From Deinococcus arcticus (GTDB lineage Bacteria; Deinococcota; Deinococci; Deinococcales; Deinococcaceae): a stretch of 64,000 nucleotides of DNA. A program made the translations under genes and the position numbers. Position 1 is the first letter of the stretch, and the number at the start of each line of letters is the position of its first letter. Where the stretch lies: assembly GCF_003028415.1 (NCBI RefSeq), contig NZ_PYSV01000005.1, positions 62,001 to 126,000 on the forward strand. Reading direction: 5' to 3'. Below are positions 8,601-18,269 of this stretch, piece after piece. Under the pieces are notes generated by a model, which ran no database searches, had not been told where the DNA came from, and was given only the letters and a program-made list of their open reading frames with translations.

Positions 8601-11600
8601 TTCCCCGTGTGGGCGGGGATGTTCCGCTGTACGCCTCGCCGTAGGGTGTGCCCGTTCGGTTTTCCCCGTGTGGGCGGGGATGTTCCGTAGGCGTCTCCCT
8701 GCACCCCCGTAAAGGTGGCGTTTTCCCCGTGTGGGCGGGGATGTTCCGGCTGGCATTGCCCGGGCGGCCGGGGCGAAACCGTTTTCCCCGTGTGGGCGGG
8801 GATGTTCCGGTGTTGCGGCCCCCGCGCCCGATGTTGTCCCCGTTTTCCCCGTGTGGGCGGGGATGTTCCGGCGTGCTGATTGAGGGCAAAACGTTCCATT
8901 GGGTTTTCCCCGTGTGGGCGGGGATGTTCCGCGACTGCAGGCGGCCACGTGGGACGCGGCCCAGTTTTCCCCGTGTGGGCGGGGATGTTCCGGTGTGGAT
9001 GGGGCAGAAAATCGCGCAGGCCCAGTTTTCCCCGTGTGGGCGGGGATGTTCCGCCCTGTCCGAACTCCTGGCCGGATTGCGTGCCGTTTTCCCCGTGTGG
9101 GCGGGGATGTTCCGTGATGTCCTCTGGGGTCCAGCCCGCCGACTTGGTTTTCCCCGTGTGGGCGGGGATGTTCCGTTCCGCGCTCATCGGAGCCTCTTCG
9201 CTTTCCAGTTTTCCCCGTGTGGGCGGGGATGTTCCGCCCTGGAAGGCTGCGAATGCCTGCGCCTGCAGGTTTTCCCCGTGTGGGCGGGGATGTTCCGCTC
9301 TGGACTTCTAACGATTTCACGGGCAAATAGTTTTCCCCGTGTGGGCGGGGATGTTCCGAGGCCAATATTCCCCTGCGCGCCGCCGGGCCAGTTTTCCCCG
9401 TGTGGGCGGGGATGTTCCGGCGGGCTTCCAGCCCAGGTCCAGGGCGTGTTTGTTTTCCCCGTGTGGGCGGGGATGTTCCGGAACGGCGCCTTGACCTAGG
9501 ACTGAATCGTCCGTTTTCCCCGTGTGGGCGGGGATGTTCCGTGTGTAGCCTAGTGAGCCCACTTCTGCTCTGTGTTTTCCCCGTGTGGGCGGGGATGTTC
9601 CGGCCGCCTCGAACGTGTCGCGCAGCTCGGGGGGGTTTTCCCCGTGTGGGCGGGGATGTTCCGTCCTGCACGGCCAGCCGGCGGTCGGTGGCCACGTTTT
9701 CCCCGTGTGGGCGGGGATGTTCCGGCCGCTGGGCTGAGGGTTTGCAGGCTGGGCGGGTTTTCCCCGTGTGGGCGGGGATGTTCCGGGGGCCTCCTGGGGC
9801 TAGGGGTCGTCGGGGGCGTTTTCCCCGTGTGGGCGGGGATGTTCCGGGGGGGCGCCAGATGATGAGGGTGCCCAGGCTGTTTTCCCCGTGTGGGCGGGGA
9901 TGTTCCGGCCGCGAATTCCTGGGGGTTTTCGACGATTACGTTTTCCCCGTGTGGGCGGGGATGTTCCGGCCTGGGCGGCCTGCTGGTCCACATCATGCTT
10001 GTTTTCCCCGTGTGGGCGGGGATGTTCCGGGCGCCGGCCGCCAGCTGGTGACCTGGGGGGAGTTTTCCCCGTGTGGGCGGGGATGTTCCGAACAGATGGT
10101 GCGCGCCATGCGCCAGGGCGGCGTTTTCCCCGTGTGGGCGGGGATGTTCCGCGGGCGCAGCAACTTGGGGAACAGCGGGCCGGGTTTTCCCCGTGTGGGC
10201 GGGGATGTTCCGCCGCCCAGGAGGCCCGTGAGCGCGGCAGCACAGTTTTCCCCGTGTGGGCGGGGATGTTCCGCCGATTCCGGCCGATGGCCCGGTGACC
10301 TTCAGGTTTTCCCCGTGTGGGCGGGGATGTTCCGCTGACTCTGAACTTCAAAGAGATCGTGGCCAAGTTTTCCCCGTGTGGGCGGGGATGTTCCGAACCT
10401 GCAGGACCGGGCAGCAGTCAGCCGCACGTTTTCCCCGTGTGGGCGGGGATGTTCCGATGCTGGGTAACGCAGGCGGCAACCTTGCCGCGTTTTCCCCGTG
10501 TGGGCGGGGATGTTCCGCCCCTGCCCACAGGCGGCGCAGGCGGAAAAGCGTTTTCCCCGTGTGGGCGGGGATGTTCCGGTGGCCGGCGAACTGGGCATTG
10601 ACCCCAACGCGTTTTCCCCGTGTGGGCGGGGATGTTCCGAGCGCCCATTTGGTGGGATACAGGCTGTCGGCGTTTTCCCCGTGTGGGCGGGGATGTTCCG
10701 CGGTAACCTACCGTCAGAGCAAACTCGGGCAGGTTTTCCCCGTGTGGGCGGGGATGTTCCTCTTGCGAGAGTTTCCAGCCCGTCGTCTTGTACGTTTTCC
10801 CCGTGTGGGCGGGGATGTTCCGCCCACGGGGTCGCGCTTGAGCGATTTGTTGAGGTTTTCCCCGTGTGGGCGGGGATGTTCCGCTGATCATGGAAAACGA
10901 GTGTCTGACCATTCCGTTTTCCCCGTGTGGGCGGGGATGTTCCGGACGCGCCACCGGAGCAACCGCACCGGAGCGCGTTTTCCCCGTGTGGGCGGGGATG
11001 TTCCGGTGTAGGGGCTGACCTCGCCGTGGCCGTCGTCGTTTTCCCCGTGTGGGCGGGGATGTTCCGTGGGTGCTGCTGATCCGAACCGCCATGGGCCGGT
11101 TTTCCCCGTGTGGGCGGGGATGTTCCGAGCTGCTGGAGGGCTATGCACAGGACACGGAGGTTTTCCCCGTGTGGGCGGGGATGTTCCGGGTGACGACGCC
11201 CGGCGCGGGACCAGCTGCATGTTTTCCCCGTGTGGGCGGGGATGTTCCGCCCGCCAACGTAATGGTGCGCTGGCCGGACGGGTTTTCCCCGTGTGGGCGG
11301 GGATGTTCCGGGCCCGGCCGGTGGGCGCACCGCCACCCCTGGGTTTTCCCCGTGTGGGCGGGGATGTTCCGAACAGTGCGACCAACGCCTTCCTCTTTTA
11401 CCAGTTTTCCCCGTGTGGGCGGGGATGTTCCGCTCAGATTGACCATGTGGGCGCGTCCGGTTTCGTTTTCCCCGTGTGGGCGGGGATGTTCCGAGCAACA
11501 GTGGATGCGTCTACCCCGCAGAGCAGTTTTCCCCGTGTGGGCGGGGATGTTCCGCGTTCCTGACCAGCCTCGCCATGCACTACGGGGTTTTCCCCGTGTG

Positions 11601-12469
11601 GGCGGGGATGTTCCGGTGGGGGCCGGATCAAGTGCAGCCGCGTGGAAGTTTTCCCCGTGTGGGCGGGGATGTTCCGGCACTGGCGGCCGTGCAGCTGGTC
11701 CGGCAGAAGTTTTCCCCGTGTGGGCGGGGATGTTCCGACCGGCGCCAGCATGGCTTCACCAGTCACGCGGTTTTCCCCGTGTGGGCGGGGATGTTCCGCG
11801 GCCAGCGCCAGGGGCCCGGCGATGAACACCGTTTTCCCCGTGTGGGCGGGGATGTTCCGTTGTAGGTCGCGGCGCCGTTGGTGACCCCGCCGTTTTCCCC
11901 GTGTGGGCGGGGATGTTCCGGAGTTCACCGTGGCCACGATCAAGCCCCTCAGGTTTTCCCCGTGTGGGCGGGGATGTTCCGCGGTCTGTCTGGCCGCACT
12001 ACCAGCGGCATTGGTTTTCCCCGTGTGGGCGGGGATGTTCCGCCTGTGGGCGTCGGGCTGACGCCTGGGCTGACGTTTTCCCCGTGTGGGCGGGGATGTT
12101 CCGATTGCGGCTTGAACTATGGCTCTATCGACAAAGTTTTCCCCGTGTGGGCGGGGATGTTCCGCGGTACTTGAACCCACCCCCCACCGGCGGCCAGTTT
12201 TCCCCGTGTGGGCGGGGATGTTCCGCTGCCCGGTTCTTCCGGCAGGGCCACGCTGGGGTTTTCCCCGTGTGGGCGGGGATGTTCCGAACCATATGCCTAC
12301 GGTGGTCGCGGCCCAGGAGTTTTCCCCGTGTGGGCGGGGATGTTCCGACAACACCAGTCAGGGGCAGATGAGCCCCTTCGTTTTCCCCGTGTGGGCGGGG
12401 ATGTTCCTTTGTGACGGTTCGCCTCCTTTCGCTGCTGCACCTCTTCCCCGTACATGCGGGGATGTTCCA
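5608..12469 (+). CRISPR. Type I-E-like CRISPR array, about 113 repeats
   Basis: Repeats are 29 nt, starting GTTTTCCCCG and ending GGGGATGTTCCG, with an internal hairpin TCCCCG/CGGGGA around a TGTGGG loop. The period is 61 nt (32-nt spacers) from 5608 to the last copies at 12380 and 12441. Checked phases at 5669, 5731, 5975, 6280, 6951, 8049, 9391, 11404 and 12380 fit 61 nt throughout except for one 33-nt spacer at 5698-5730, giving 113 repeats and 112 spacers. The repeat at 12441-12469 is degenerate (starts CTCTTCCCCG, loop TACATG, ends in A), marking the old end. Repeat orientation matches type I-E arrays, so transcription is left to right and new spacers enter near 5608. Five repeats end in T instead of G (those starting 6036, 6646, 7622, 10733, 12380). 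The array uses cas3 at the left edge of the window as its probable effector helicase. Confidence 0.98.
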
Positions 12470-12651
12470 GTTTGAGCCTTGATCAAGGTTTCGGTGGCCA
12501 GTCATGTTTGACTCTGGATGACTTCACGTCTGACCTCGCCGGGCGCAGCGCCTGATTCAAAACACAGCCAGCCGCTTTGGCCTTCACCCTTGCCCTCACG
12601 GGAGGCCACTCTGCGTCCTGGAGCACGAGCTGGTGTCGCTCCATTCGCCTC

Positions 12652-12684
12652 AAAGCCGCCCCGAGGTAATCCTGGGGCGGCTTT
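12652..12684 (-). terminator. Intrinsic-type hairpin between the array end and the tail-collar operon
   Basis: A perfect 11-bp inverted repeat, AAAGCCGCCCC and GGGGCGGCTTT, surrounds an 11-nt loop. It lies 26 bp past the end of the leftward substrate-binding-like gene, so it probably ends that operon; it is symmetric and could also stop read-through from the array. The A and T runs are part of the stem. The rest of 12470-12709 shows no gene. Confidence 0.7.
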
Positions 12685-12709
12685 GGCTTCTGGCTTTGGG
12701 TTTCTGCTC

Positions 12710-13828
12710 TCAGCCCGGCGCCCCTGCGTGTGGAAAGGCATACAGGTGGCCGCTGCGTAGACCCTGGGCATTCAGGGCCGTGTGGGGCAGGCGGCGCAGA
12801 GGCTGGGGCGCGTGGCCCGGGGTCTCCAGTACCAGCGGCGCGCGCAGGAGGCCGTCCGGGGTTACCAGCAGTTCGCCGCGCAGGCCCCGCACGGGCCCGG
12901 TGCTCAGGGCGGCGGTCAGGCCCAGGGGGGTCAGGTGGGGCAGCTGGGCCGCGCCGCGCGACAGCCACGTGCCCACATCGTGGCCCAGGGCTGCTGCCGG
13001 GTGACTCGCCAGGGCGCCAGCGGCGCGCCTCAGGGCGGCAGGAAGGGGCGTGGCCGACGGGGCGGCGCTGCGTACCTGCGCGGCCCCTGTGCCCAGGCTG
13101 CCCACACTCACGCTCAGCCCCAGCTGGCGCGCGGCGCGCAGCACGTCAGCGGTCTGTACCTGCGCAGAGTCCTGCAGGTGCAGGTGCCGGGCGCCGGCGG
13201 CCTGGGCGGCGGCCACCGCGGCGCGCAGGGCCCCGCCCGCCAGCTGTGGGTCCAGCACCGCGCTGCCCAGCAGTTGCCCGCCGCCGGCCTCCAGACCACT
13301 GGCGAACGCAAACGGCAGATCATAGCCGCTGTCCAGCGCCGAGATCAGCAGGAAGGTGGGGGTGCGGCGCGGCGCGAGGTGCTGGCCCATCAGCCACTCG
13401 CCTTCCCAGGCGTGCAGGCTGGCCCCCAGCAGGCCCGCGCGGGTAGGCCGGCGGGTGGGCGCGGCGCCGGGCCCGGCGGCAATCACCGGCAGCCCCGCTG
13501 GCAGCTCAGTCGCCACCAGCTCGGCCACGCCGTCGCCCAGGGTCACCAGTACATCGGGCCCAGCGCGCAGGGCCACCCCGGCGGCCTGACGCAGCTCAGT
13601 GGGGCGCGGCCCACTGCGGGTGACCAGCAGTGCGGCGCCCGGGAGCAGCGCCGTTTCCAGACCGGCCAGAAACGCCGCGGTGAAGCCCGGCAGGGCCTCG
13701 TGCTGCGGCACCAGGGCGGCCACGCGCAGGCGCCGCGCCGGAATCGTGGCCGCCTGCGCGCCGCCCAGCAGGGCCGGCAGCGCGGCCACGGCCTTGAGCA
13801 GGTTGCGGCGGGAGGGCGTGGGGCTCAC
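12710..13828 (-). CDS. ABC-type substrate-binding-like secreted protein
   Basis: The protein starts MSPTPSRRNLLKAVAALPAL with a twin-arginine-like/hydrophobic export signal ending GGAQAA. The mature part reads as a type 1 periplasmic binding fold: an opening strand RRLRVAALVP, then DVLVTLGDGVAELV and a hinge-like TPTFLLISALDSGYD, similar to ABC_sub_bind proteins. GTG at 13828 is chosen; the frame is open far upstream but that part overlaps the preceding gene. A 10-codon ORF with a strong GGAGG site ends in TGA that overlaps this GTG, so translation may be coupled. It is the last gene of the tail-collar operon. No permease or ATPase lies beside it, so its ligand and role are unknown. Confidence 0.65.
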   Translation of the reverse strand: MSPTPSRRNLLKAVAALPALLGGAQAATIPARRLRVAALVPQHEALPGFTAAFLAGLETALLPGAALLVTRSGPRPTELRQAAGVALRAGPDVLVTLGDGVAELVATELPAGLPVIAAGPGAAPTRRPTRAGLLGASLHAWEGEWLMGQHLAPRRTPTFLLISALDSGYDLPFAFASGLEAGGGQLLGSAVLDPQLAGGALRAAVAAAQAAGARHLHLQDSAQVQTADVLRAARQLGLSVSVGSLGTGAAQVRSAAPSATPLPAALRRAAGALASHPAAALGHDVGTWLSRGAAQLPHLTPLGLTAALSTGPVRGLRGELLVTPDGLLRAPLVLETPGHAPQPLRRLPHTALNAQGLRSGHLYAFPHAGAPG

Positions 13829-13868
13829 AGGGGGCCCCGAACAGAAAACAGAGACATGAAACCTCCGG

Positions 13869-14384
13869 TCAGGGGCGCGACGGGTAGATGCCCTGAAGCG
13901 CAATGATGAACGTGACGGCCAGATAAGGGGGCAGGTTGTTGTGCGGCGCGCTGCCGCCCGCTGGGGCCAGACTCTGGGGTGCCAGGGTGACGCCCGGGGT
14001 GCCGGGACCATACGCGTTGCTGTTCACGCTGCGGGCCAGCGAGCGGTCGGTGGGCACGGCGCTGGTGCCCGGTACGTCGAAGGCGTTCACGGCGTGGGTG
14101 TGCGGCGGCATCTCCTGGGGGAGCAGGGTCACGCTGGCTGCGCCGCCCTGCTGGCCCAGGGTGCGCGGTGTCAGCCCGGGGCCGGTTCCCGGCGCCATGG
14201 GTGAAGTCGCCTGCAGGTTGGGCAGGGCAAAGGTGGTGCGCCCGTCGCCGCCGTAAGTGGTCCCCAGCAGCGAAAACAGGGCCGTGTTCTGCGCAATGGG
14301 CAGCAGTTGCCCGTTGCACAGGGCCCACCCGCGCGGCGCAAAGTTGCCCGCGAACATCTGAATCTCTCCGATAAACGGTTCCAT
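13869..14384 (-). CDS. Phage tail collar domain protein (MdpB-like), copy 1
   Basis: The 171-residue protein has the conserved N-terminal pattern of microcystin-dependent-protein/tail-collar proteins: MEPFIGEIQMFAGNFAPRGW, then CNGQLLPI and GTTYGGDGRTTFALPNLQ. It ends with the family's typical C-terminus (NNLPPYLAVTFIIALQGIYP). The ATG at 14384 is the start; the longer upstream frame is not conserved with its two paralogs. Members of this family are small beta-rich proteins found as phage tail-fibre collars and in non-phage bacterial loci. It is one of three tandem paralogs on the same strand. Confidence 0.92.
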   Translation of the reverse strand: MEPFIGEIQMFAGNFAPRGWALCNGQLLPIAQNTALFSLLGTTYGGDGRTTFALPNLQATSPMAPGTGPGLTPRTLGQQGGAASVTLLPQEMPPHTHAVNAFDVPGTSAVPTDRSLARSVNSNAYGPGTPGVTLAPQSLAPAGGSAPHNNLPPYLAVTFIIALQGIYPSRP

Positions 14385-14530
14385 GGGGTTGGCCTCGTGG
14401 CGGTGCCGGTGGGGCTGGACAGCAGAGCCGCTCTGTCTCTGGCCTCTTCGGGCCGGCCGCATTCAGAAGGGGGGCTTGTGCCGCTGCGGTGGAAGCGGCG
14501 CAGGGTGAGCTGGCGCTCCCACCTCGGCCC

Positions 14531-15055
14531 TCAGTTGCGGGAGGGAAAAATGCCTTCCAGGGCGATAATGAAGTTCACGCACAGGTAAGGCGAGAGGTTC
14601 TCGTGGGGCTGCGCGCCCCCACTGGCCGCCACGGCGGCGGCGGCCAGGGTCTGGGGCCGCCGGCCGCTGCCCACGTACAGCTCGCTGCCGTCGGGCTGCG
14701 CCAGAAAGGCCCCGGCGCTGACGCCGCCGCCCTGCGGGGCCGTGAGGGTGCTGGCCTGCAGGGCGTGGCTGTGGGCCGGCACCTGCGCGGCGCTGACGGT
14801 CACGGTCTCGGTACCGGTGAGCTGCCCCAGGGCCAGCGGCTGGCCACCAGCGGGGGTGCCCACATGCGCCGGCAGGCGCCCACGCATGTCTGGCAGGGCG
14901 AAGGTGCTCTGGCCGTCGCCGCCGTAGGTGGTGCCGATCAGGACGAACAGGGCGTCGTACTGCGAAATGGGCAGCAGCTGGCCCTCGCACAGCGCCCAGC
15001 CCACGGGGGCAAAGGTGCCGGCGAACATGCGGATTTCACCCAGGTAGGGGGTCAT
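14531..15055 (-). CDS. Phage tail collar domain protein (MdpB-like), copy 2
   Basis: Starts MTPYLGEIRMFAGTFAPVGW, with CEGQLLPISQYDALFVLIGT, TYGGDGQSTFALPDMRGR, a PAHSHALQ segment and a C-terminus LSPYLCVNFIIALEGIFP. At 174 residues it matches its neighbours. Start ATG at 15055, 13 bp after the previous gene's stop. The middle part is more divergent from copies 1 and 3 than the two ends, as expected if the variable part faces a partner or ligand. Confidence 0.92.
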   Translation of the reverse strand: MTPYLGEIRMFAGTFAPVGWALCEGQLLPISQYDALFVLIGTTYGGDGQSTFALPDMRGRLPAHVGTPAGGQPLALGQLTGTETVTVSAAQVPAHSHALQASTLTAPQGGGVSAGAFLAQPDGSELYVGSGRRPQTLAAAAVAASGGAQPHENLSPYLCVNFIIALEGIFPSRN

Positions 15056-15068
15056 AGGGTCTCCTGGC

Positions 15069-15578
15069 TCAGTTGCGGGACGGGAAGATGCCCACCAGGG
15101 CAATCACGAAATTCAGGGTGGACAGGGGCGGCAGGTTGGGGTGGGGCTGGCTGCCCCCGGCGCTGCCCACCGTGGTGTTGGCCAGGGCTGTCAGGGGGCT
15201 GGAGGCGGCGGCGTACAGGGGCGCGCTGGCCAGCAGGGCCCCTGCCGGCAGGCTGGTGCTGCCCGCACTGGCACTGGCGCCCAGCGCGTGGCTGTGGGCG
15301 GGCAGCTCGGCCAGCGTGAGGGTGTGCGTCGCCTGACCGCCCGCCTGGCCCAGGTTCATGGGTAGGCCGCCCTGCGTGCCCCAGTGCATGGGCACGCGCC
15401 CGCGCAGGTCGGGCAGGGCGAAGTTGGTTTGCCCGTTGCCGCCGTAGGTGGTGCCCAGAATGGAAAACAGCGCCTGATTCTGGTTGATGGGCAGCAGCTG
15501 GCCGTCGCAGGTGGCCCAGCCGCGCGGCGCAAAGGGCAGGGCGCAGATCTGAATGGTGCCGATAAAGGGTTCGTCCAT
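15069..15578 (-). CDS. Phage tail collar domain protein (MdpB-like), copy 3
   Basis: Starts MDEPFIGTIQICALPFAPRG, with CDGQLLPINQNQALFSILGT, YGGNGQTNFALPDLRGRVP, PAHSHALGA and a final FVIALVGIFP. It is 169 residues. The ATG at 15578 has GGAGGCTCC just upstream, 16 bp after the beta-helix lipoprotein ends. It is the first of the three tail-collar copies in the operon. No tail tube, baseplate or terminase gene is nearby, so it is not part of a visible prophage. Confidence 0.92.
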   Translation of the reverse strand: MDEPFIGTIQICALPFAPRGWATCDGQLLPINQNQALFSILGTTYGGNGQTNFALPDLRGRVPMHWGTQGGLPMNLGQAGGQATHTLTLAELPAHSHALGASASAGSTSLPAGALLASAPLYAAASSPLTALANTTVGSAGGSQPHPNLPPLSTLNFVIALVGIFPSRN

Positions 15579-15594
15579 GAGGAGCCTCCGGGGT

Positions 15595-18258
15595 TCAGGG
15601 CGCCGGCGTTTCGCAGGTGCCGCCGGTGGGCGTGCCGTCCACGAAGATGCCCACGGTCGCGGGGTTGGCGCTGGCCAGGAAGCTCTGGGCACTGCCGCCC
15701 GCAAAGCCCTGCAGCTGCAGGGTATTGCTGCCCACCTTCCAGACGTACAGCCCTTCAATGCCGCTCACGCTGCGCAGGGTGTTGCCCGTCACGCTGGCGC
15801 ACAGCTGCGCGCTGGTGGCCGGGCCGTCGCCGCTTTGCAGCAGCGCGCCTTCCAGGGCCGTGGAAACCGGCGTGCTCGTCTGGTTGCCCGTCAGGGTGAC
15901 GTGCAGGCGCGAGGCGTTGTTCAGGGCGGCAAAGCGCAGGCCGTGAGAGGCGAAGTTGTTCACGGTGTTGTTCACGGCGCTGGCGCGCAGTGTGCCCGCG
16001 CCCGCCACCACGCCTGAGAGCCCGATAGAGTTGCCGCCGGACAAGGGCTGCAGGGTCAGCGAGTTGCCACTGAGCAGCCACTCGTCGGTCTGGGCGCCCG
16101 TATGCGTGGTGTTGATGCTGAACCCGCCCGCCGCAGAGGTCGTGTTGTTCACGGTGTTGCCGCTCAGGACGGTGCGCGAGGCGCTGTTGGCAGCGTGGTC
16201 CACCCGCACGGCCGCCAGCCCGTTGTTCGCAAAGGTGCTGCTGCGCACCGTCAGCACGGCGCGCCCGGTTTCGGTGTTCTGGGTGACCACCTCCACGCCC
16301 TCGGCGCCGTTGTTCTGCACGTTCAGGCGCTCCAGGGTGGCGGTCAGGGTCTGGTTCTGCGGCACAATCCGCAGTCCCTCGCCGGCGGCGCCCTGCAGGG
16401 TGCCCCCGGAACCGGCCGCGCCGCTGCCCGTGACGCTCAGGGTGCCGCCCACGCCGGTCAGCAGGCTGCCGGTGCCCGGCGAGGCGCTGGAATTCAGCGC
16501 CGTGATGGTCGCATTCAGGGTGCCGCCCGTGAGGTTCAGGGCCGGACCCGCGCTGGCGCCCACCGTGCCAGCAGTGAGGTCCAGGGTGCCAAAATTACTG
16601 CCCGTCACCGCGCTGCTGGTGCCGCTGATGTTCAGGCCGCGCACCACGGTGTTCTGGGCCAGCGTGAGGCCCGCGCCCGCACTGTTGCCGATCTGGGCGT
16701 TCTGTGCCCCAGCCGCGATGTAGGTGACGCCGCCCACGGTCAGGGCGGCGCCCTCACCGATCAAGGTCTGGCCTGTTTTCAGCGTCAGGCCGCTGTTCTG
16801 CCCGCCTGTGGTGCCGGTGCCGCGCGCCACGTACAGGTGATCCCCCGCCGCCGAGGCCGTCTGGGCCGCCGCCAGGGTGTTGAAGGGGGTGCCCTGCCGG
16901 CCGTCGCCATTGGAGCCGCTGTTGTTCACGAACCACACCCGCCCGGCCACGTTCACGTCGGCAGTGGTGTCGGTGCCGCTGCAGCCCTGGTTGTCCGAGA
17001 CGCGGTAGAGCAGCTGATCAGTCACCGCCGGCTGGCCGTCGCCCACCTTGGAGATGAAGGTGAAGTTGCCGGCTGCGCCCACCGTCGCCGCGCCGCCCCG
17101 GCGGGTGCTGCCCCCGCTGAAGCTGAGCGCCGCACCGCCGTAGGTGCTGTAGGCCCCGGCCAGGCCGCTGCCCGCCGGCACCGACAGCTGCACGTGCCCG
17201 GGCACGGTATAGGCCAGCGCCACGTTCTTCAGGGCAATATTCCCACCAATTTTGGCCAGGCGCGCCGCGTTGCCTGCCGTGGTGGCCGAGCCGATGAACT
17301 GGGTGACGCCCGTGTTCAGCGTGCTGCCGCACAGGGTCATGACCGGGATGTTCACGCCCAGGGCCCCGGCCCGCGCGGCGGCGCTGCTGAAGGCGCCCTG
17401 CTCTTCCACACTCTCGGTCACGCGGGTGCGGCTGTCGTCCATGACCGCAAAATTCATGTTGAAGCGGAACGGATCGTCCGCGCTGCTGGCCTGCAGCGGC
17501 AGCTTGACGGCAATCGTCACCACGCCGTCGAACTGCCCGGCGGCCGGGTTGCCCGGCAGCAGGCGGCTGGCGCTCACGTTCTTGCGCCGCACCACGTAGC
17601 CATAGGGAAAGAGGCGCGTGGCCCCGGCTGGGGTGGCGGCCACCTCGTCCTCGGCGAACACCTGCAGGTCCTCGCTGCCGGCCTTGGGCTGCAGGCGGTC
17701 AGCGCCGCTGGTGCGGTCCAGGGTCATGGCGTGGGTGGGCAGGATGCTCTGGGCCATGCCGGCGGGCGCCGCGCTGCCGTCGAAGCGCTGCAGGGCACTG
17801 ATGGCGGTTTCGCCAATGGTGCTGGCGGTGCTGGCGGCCACCAGCGTGAGGTTCTGCCGCGCCGCCGGGTAGGCGGTGCCCGCCGCGTCGGCGTTGCGCA
17901 CCCGGAACGAGGCATACAGGTAGCGCATGCCGCCCGCGCCGCGCGTGCCCACGGTGAACGAACTGTTGGCCAGCGGCTCCAGCTGAAGGCCGCCCACGTT
18001 GGTCAGCGCCTGGGGCACGAGTTCGGCCCGGAAGCCTTCGGGGTCGTTCAGGCCGGAAAAGGCGATTTCCACGGTGCCCAGCGGGGTCAGGGCGTGGGCG
18101 GGGGCTGGGGCCGGCGTGGTGGGGGCCGGTTCGGCGCCGGGTGCGGGGGCGATGGGCGCGGAAGTGGTCGGCGGCGGGGCCGGCTGGGGCGCCGCGCAGG
18201 CGCCCAGCAGCAGGGCCAGCGAGAGCGGCGCCAGGGCAGGAAAGGGCAGGGAACGCAT
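15595..18258 (-). CDS. Large lipoprotein with C-terminal right-handed beta-helix
   Basis: The 887-residue protein begins MRSLPFPALA with a hydrophobic segment ending in a lipobox (ALLLGAC), then a Pro/Ala-rich linker. Residues ~65-330 are homologous to the neighbouring lipoprotein at 18270-19286 (LTPLGTVEIAFSGL, VGTRGAGGMRYLYASFRVRN, FPYGYVVR, NPAAGQFDG). From ~430 it carries a beta-helix of polymorphic-outer-membrane/pectate-lyase type: VWFVNNSGSNGDGRQGTPF, then many N/T/G-rich short strands with GNTVNN- and GNSLTL-like turns. It is likely anchored at the cell surface or outer membrane and displays the helix. It lies 11 bp downstream of the first lipoprotein and upstream of the tail-collar genes. 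Confidence 0.85.
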   Translation of the reverse strand: MRSLPFPALAPLSLALLLGACAAPQPAPPPTTSAPIAPAPGAEPAPTTPAPAPAHALTPLGTVEIAFSGLNDPEGFRAELVPQALTNVGGLQLEPLANSSFTVGTRGAGGMRYLYASFRVRNADAAGTAYPAARQNLTLVAASTASTIGETAISALQRFDGSAAPAGMAQSILPTHAMTLDRTSGADRLQPKAGSEDLQVFAEDEVAATPAGATRLFPYGYVVRRKNVSASRLLPGNPAAGQFDGVVTIAVKLPLQASSADDPFRFNMNFAVMDDSRTRVTESVEEQGAFSSAAARAGALGVNIPVMTLCGSTLNTGVTQFIGSATTAGNAARLAKIGGNIALKNVALAYTVPGHVQLSVPAGSGLAGAYSTYGGAALSFSGGSTRRGGAATVGAAGNFTFISKVGDGQPAVTDQLLYRVSDNQGCSGTDTTADVNVAGRVWFVNNSGSNGDGRQGTPFNTLAAAQTASAAGDHLYVARGTGTTGGQNSGLTLKTGQTLIGEGAALTVGGVTYIAAGAQNAQIGNSAGAGLTLAQNTVVRGLNISGTSSAVTGSNFGTLDLTAGTVGASAGPALNLTGGTLNATITALNSSASPGTGSLLTGVGGTLSVTGSGAAGSGGTLQGAAGEGLRIVPQNQTLTATLERLNVQNNGAEGVEVVTQNTETGRAVLTVRSSTFANNGLAAVRVDHAANSASRTVLSGNTVNNTTSAAGGFSINTTHTGAQTDEWLLSGNSLTLQPLSGGNSIGLSGVVAGAGTLRASAVNNTVNNFASHGLRFAALNNASRLHVTLTGNQTSTPVSTALEGALLQSGDGPATSAQLCASVTGNTLRSVSGIEGLYVWKVGSNTLQLQGFAGGSAQSFLASANPATVGIFVDGTPTGGTCETPAP

Positions 18259-18269
18259 GAAACCTCCGC

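Noticed and set aside
5608..12469. Self-targeting or duplicate spacers
   Set aside because: I could not compare 112 spacers with the rest of the sequence by eye reliably, so nothing is claimed.
5577..12505. Dozens of long ORFs on both strands with repeated PRVGGDVP, FPVWAGMF, NIPAHTGK or TSPPTRGK units
   Set aside because: They are translations of the CRISPR repeat in three frames (61-nt period rotates the frame), not repeat proteins.
12710..15578. A prophage, because of the tail-collar genes
   Set aside because: No capsid, portal, terminase, tube, baseplate, integrase or lysis gene is nearby, and the partners are lipoproteins and a binding protein.
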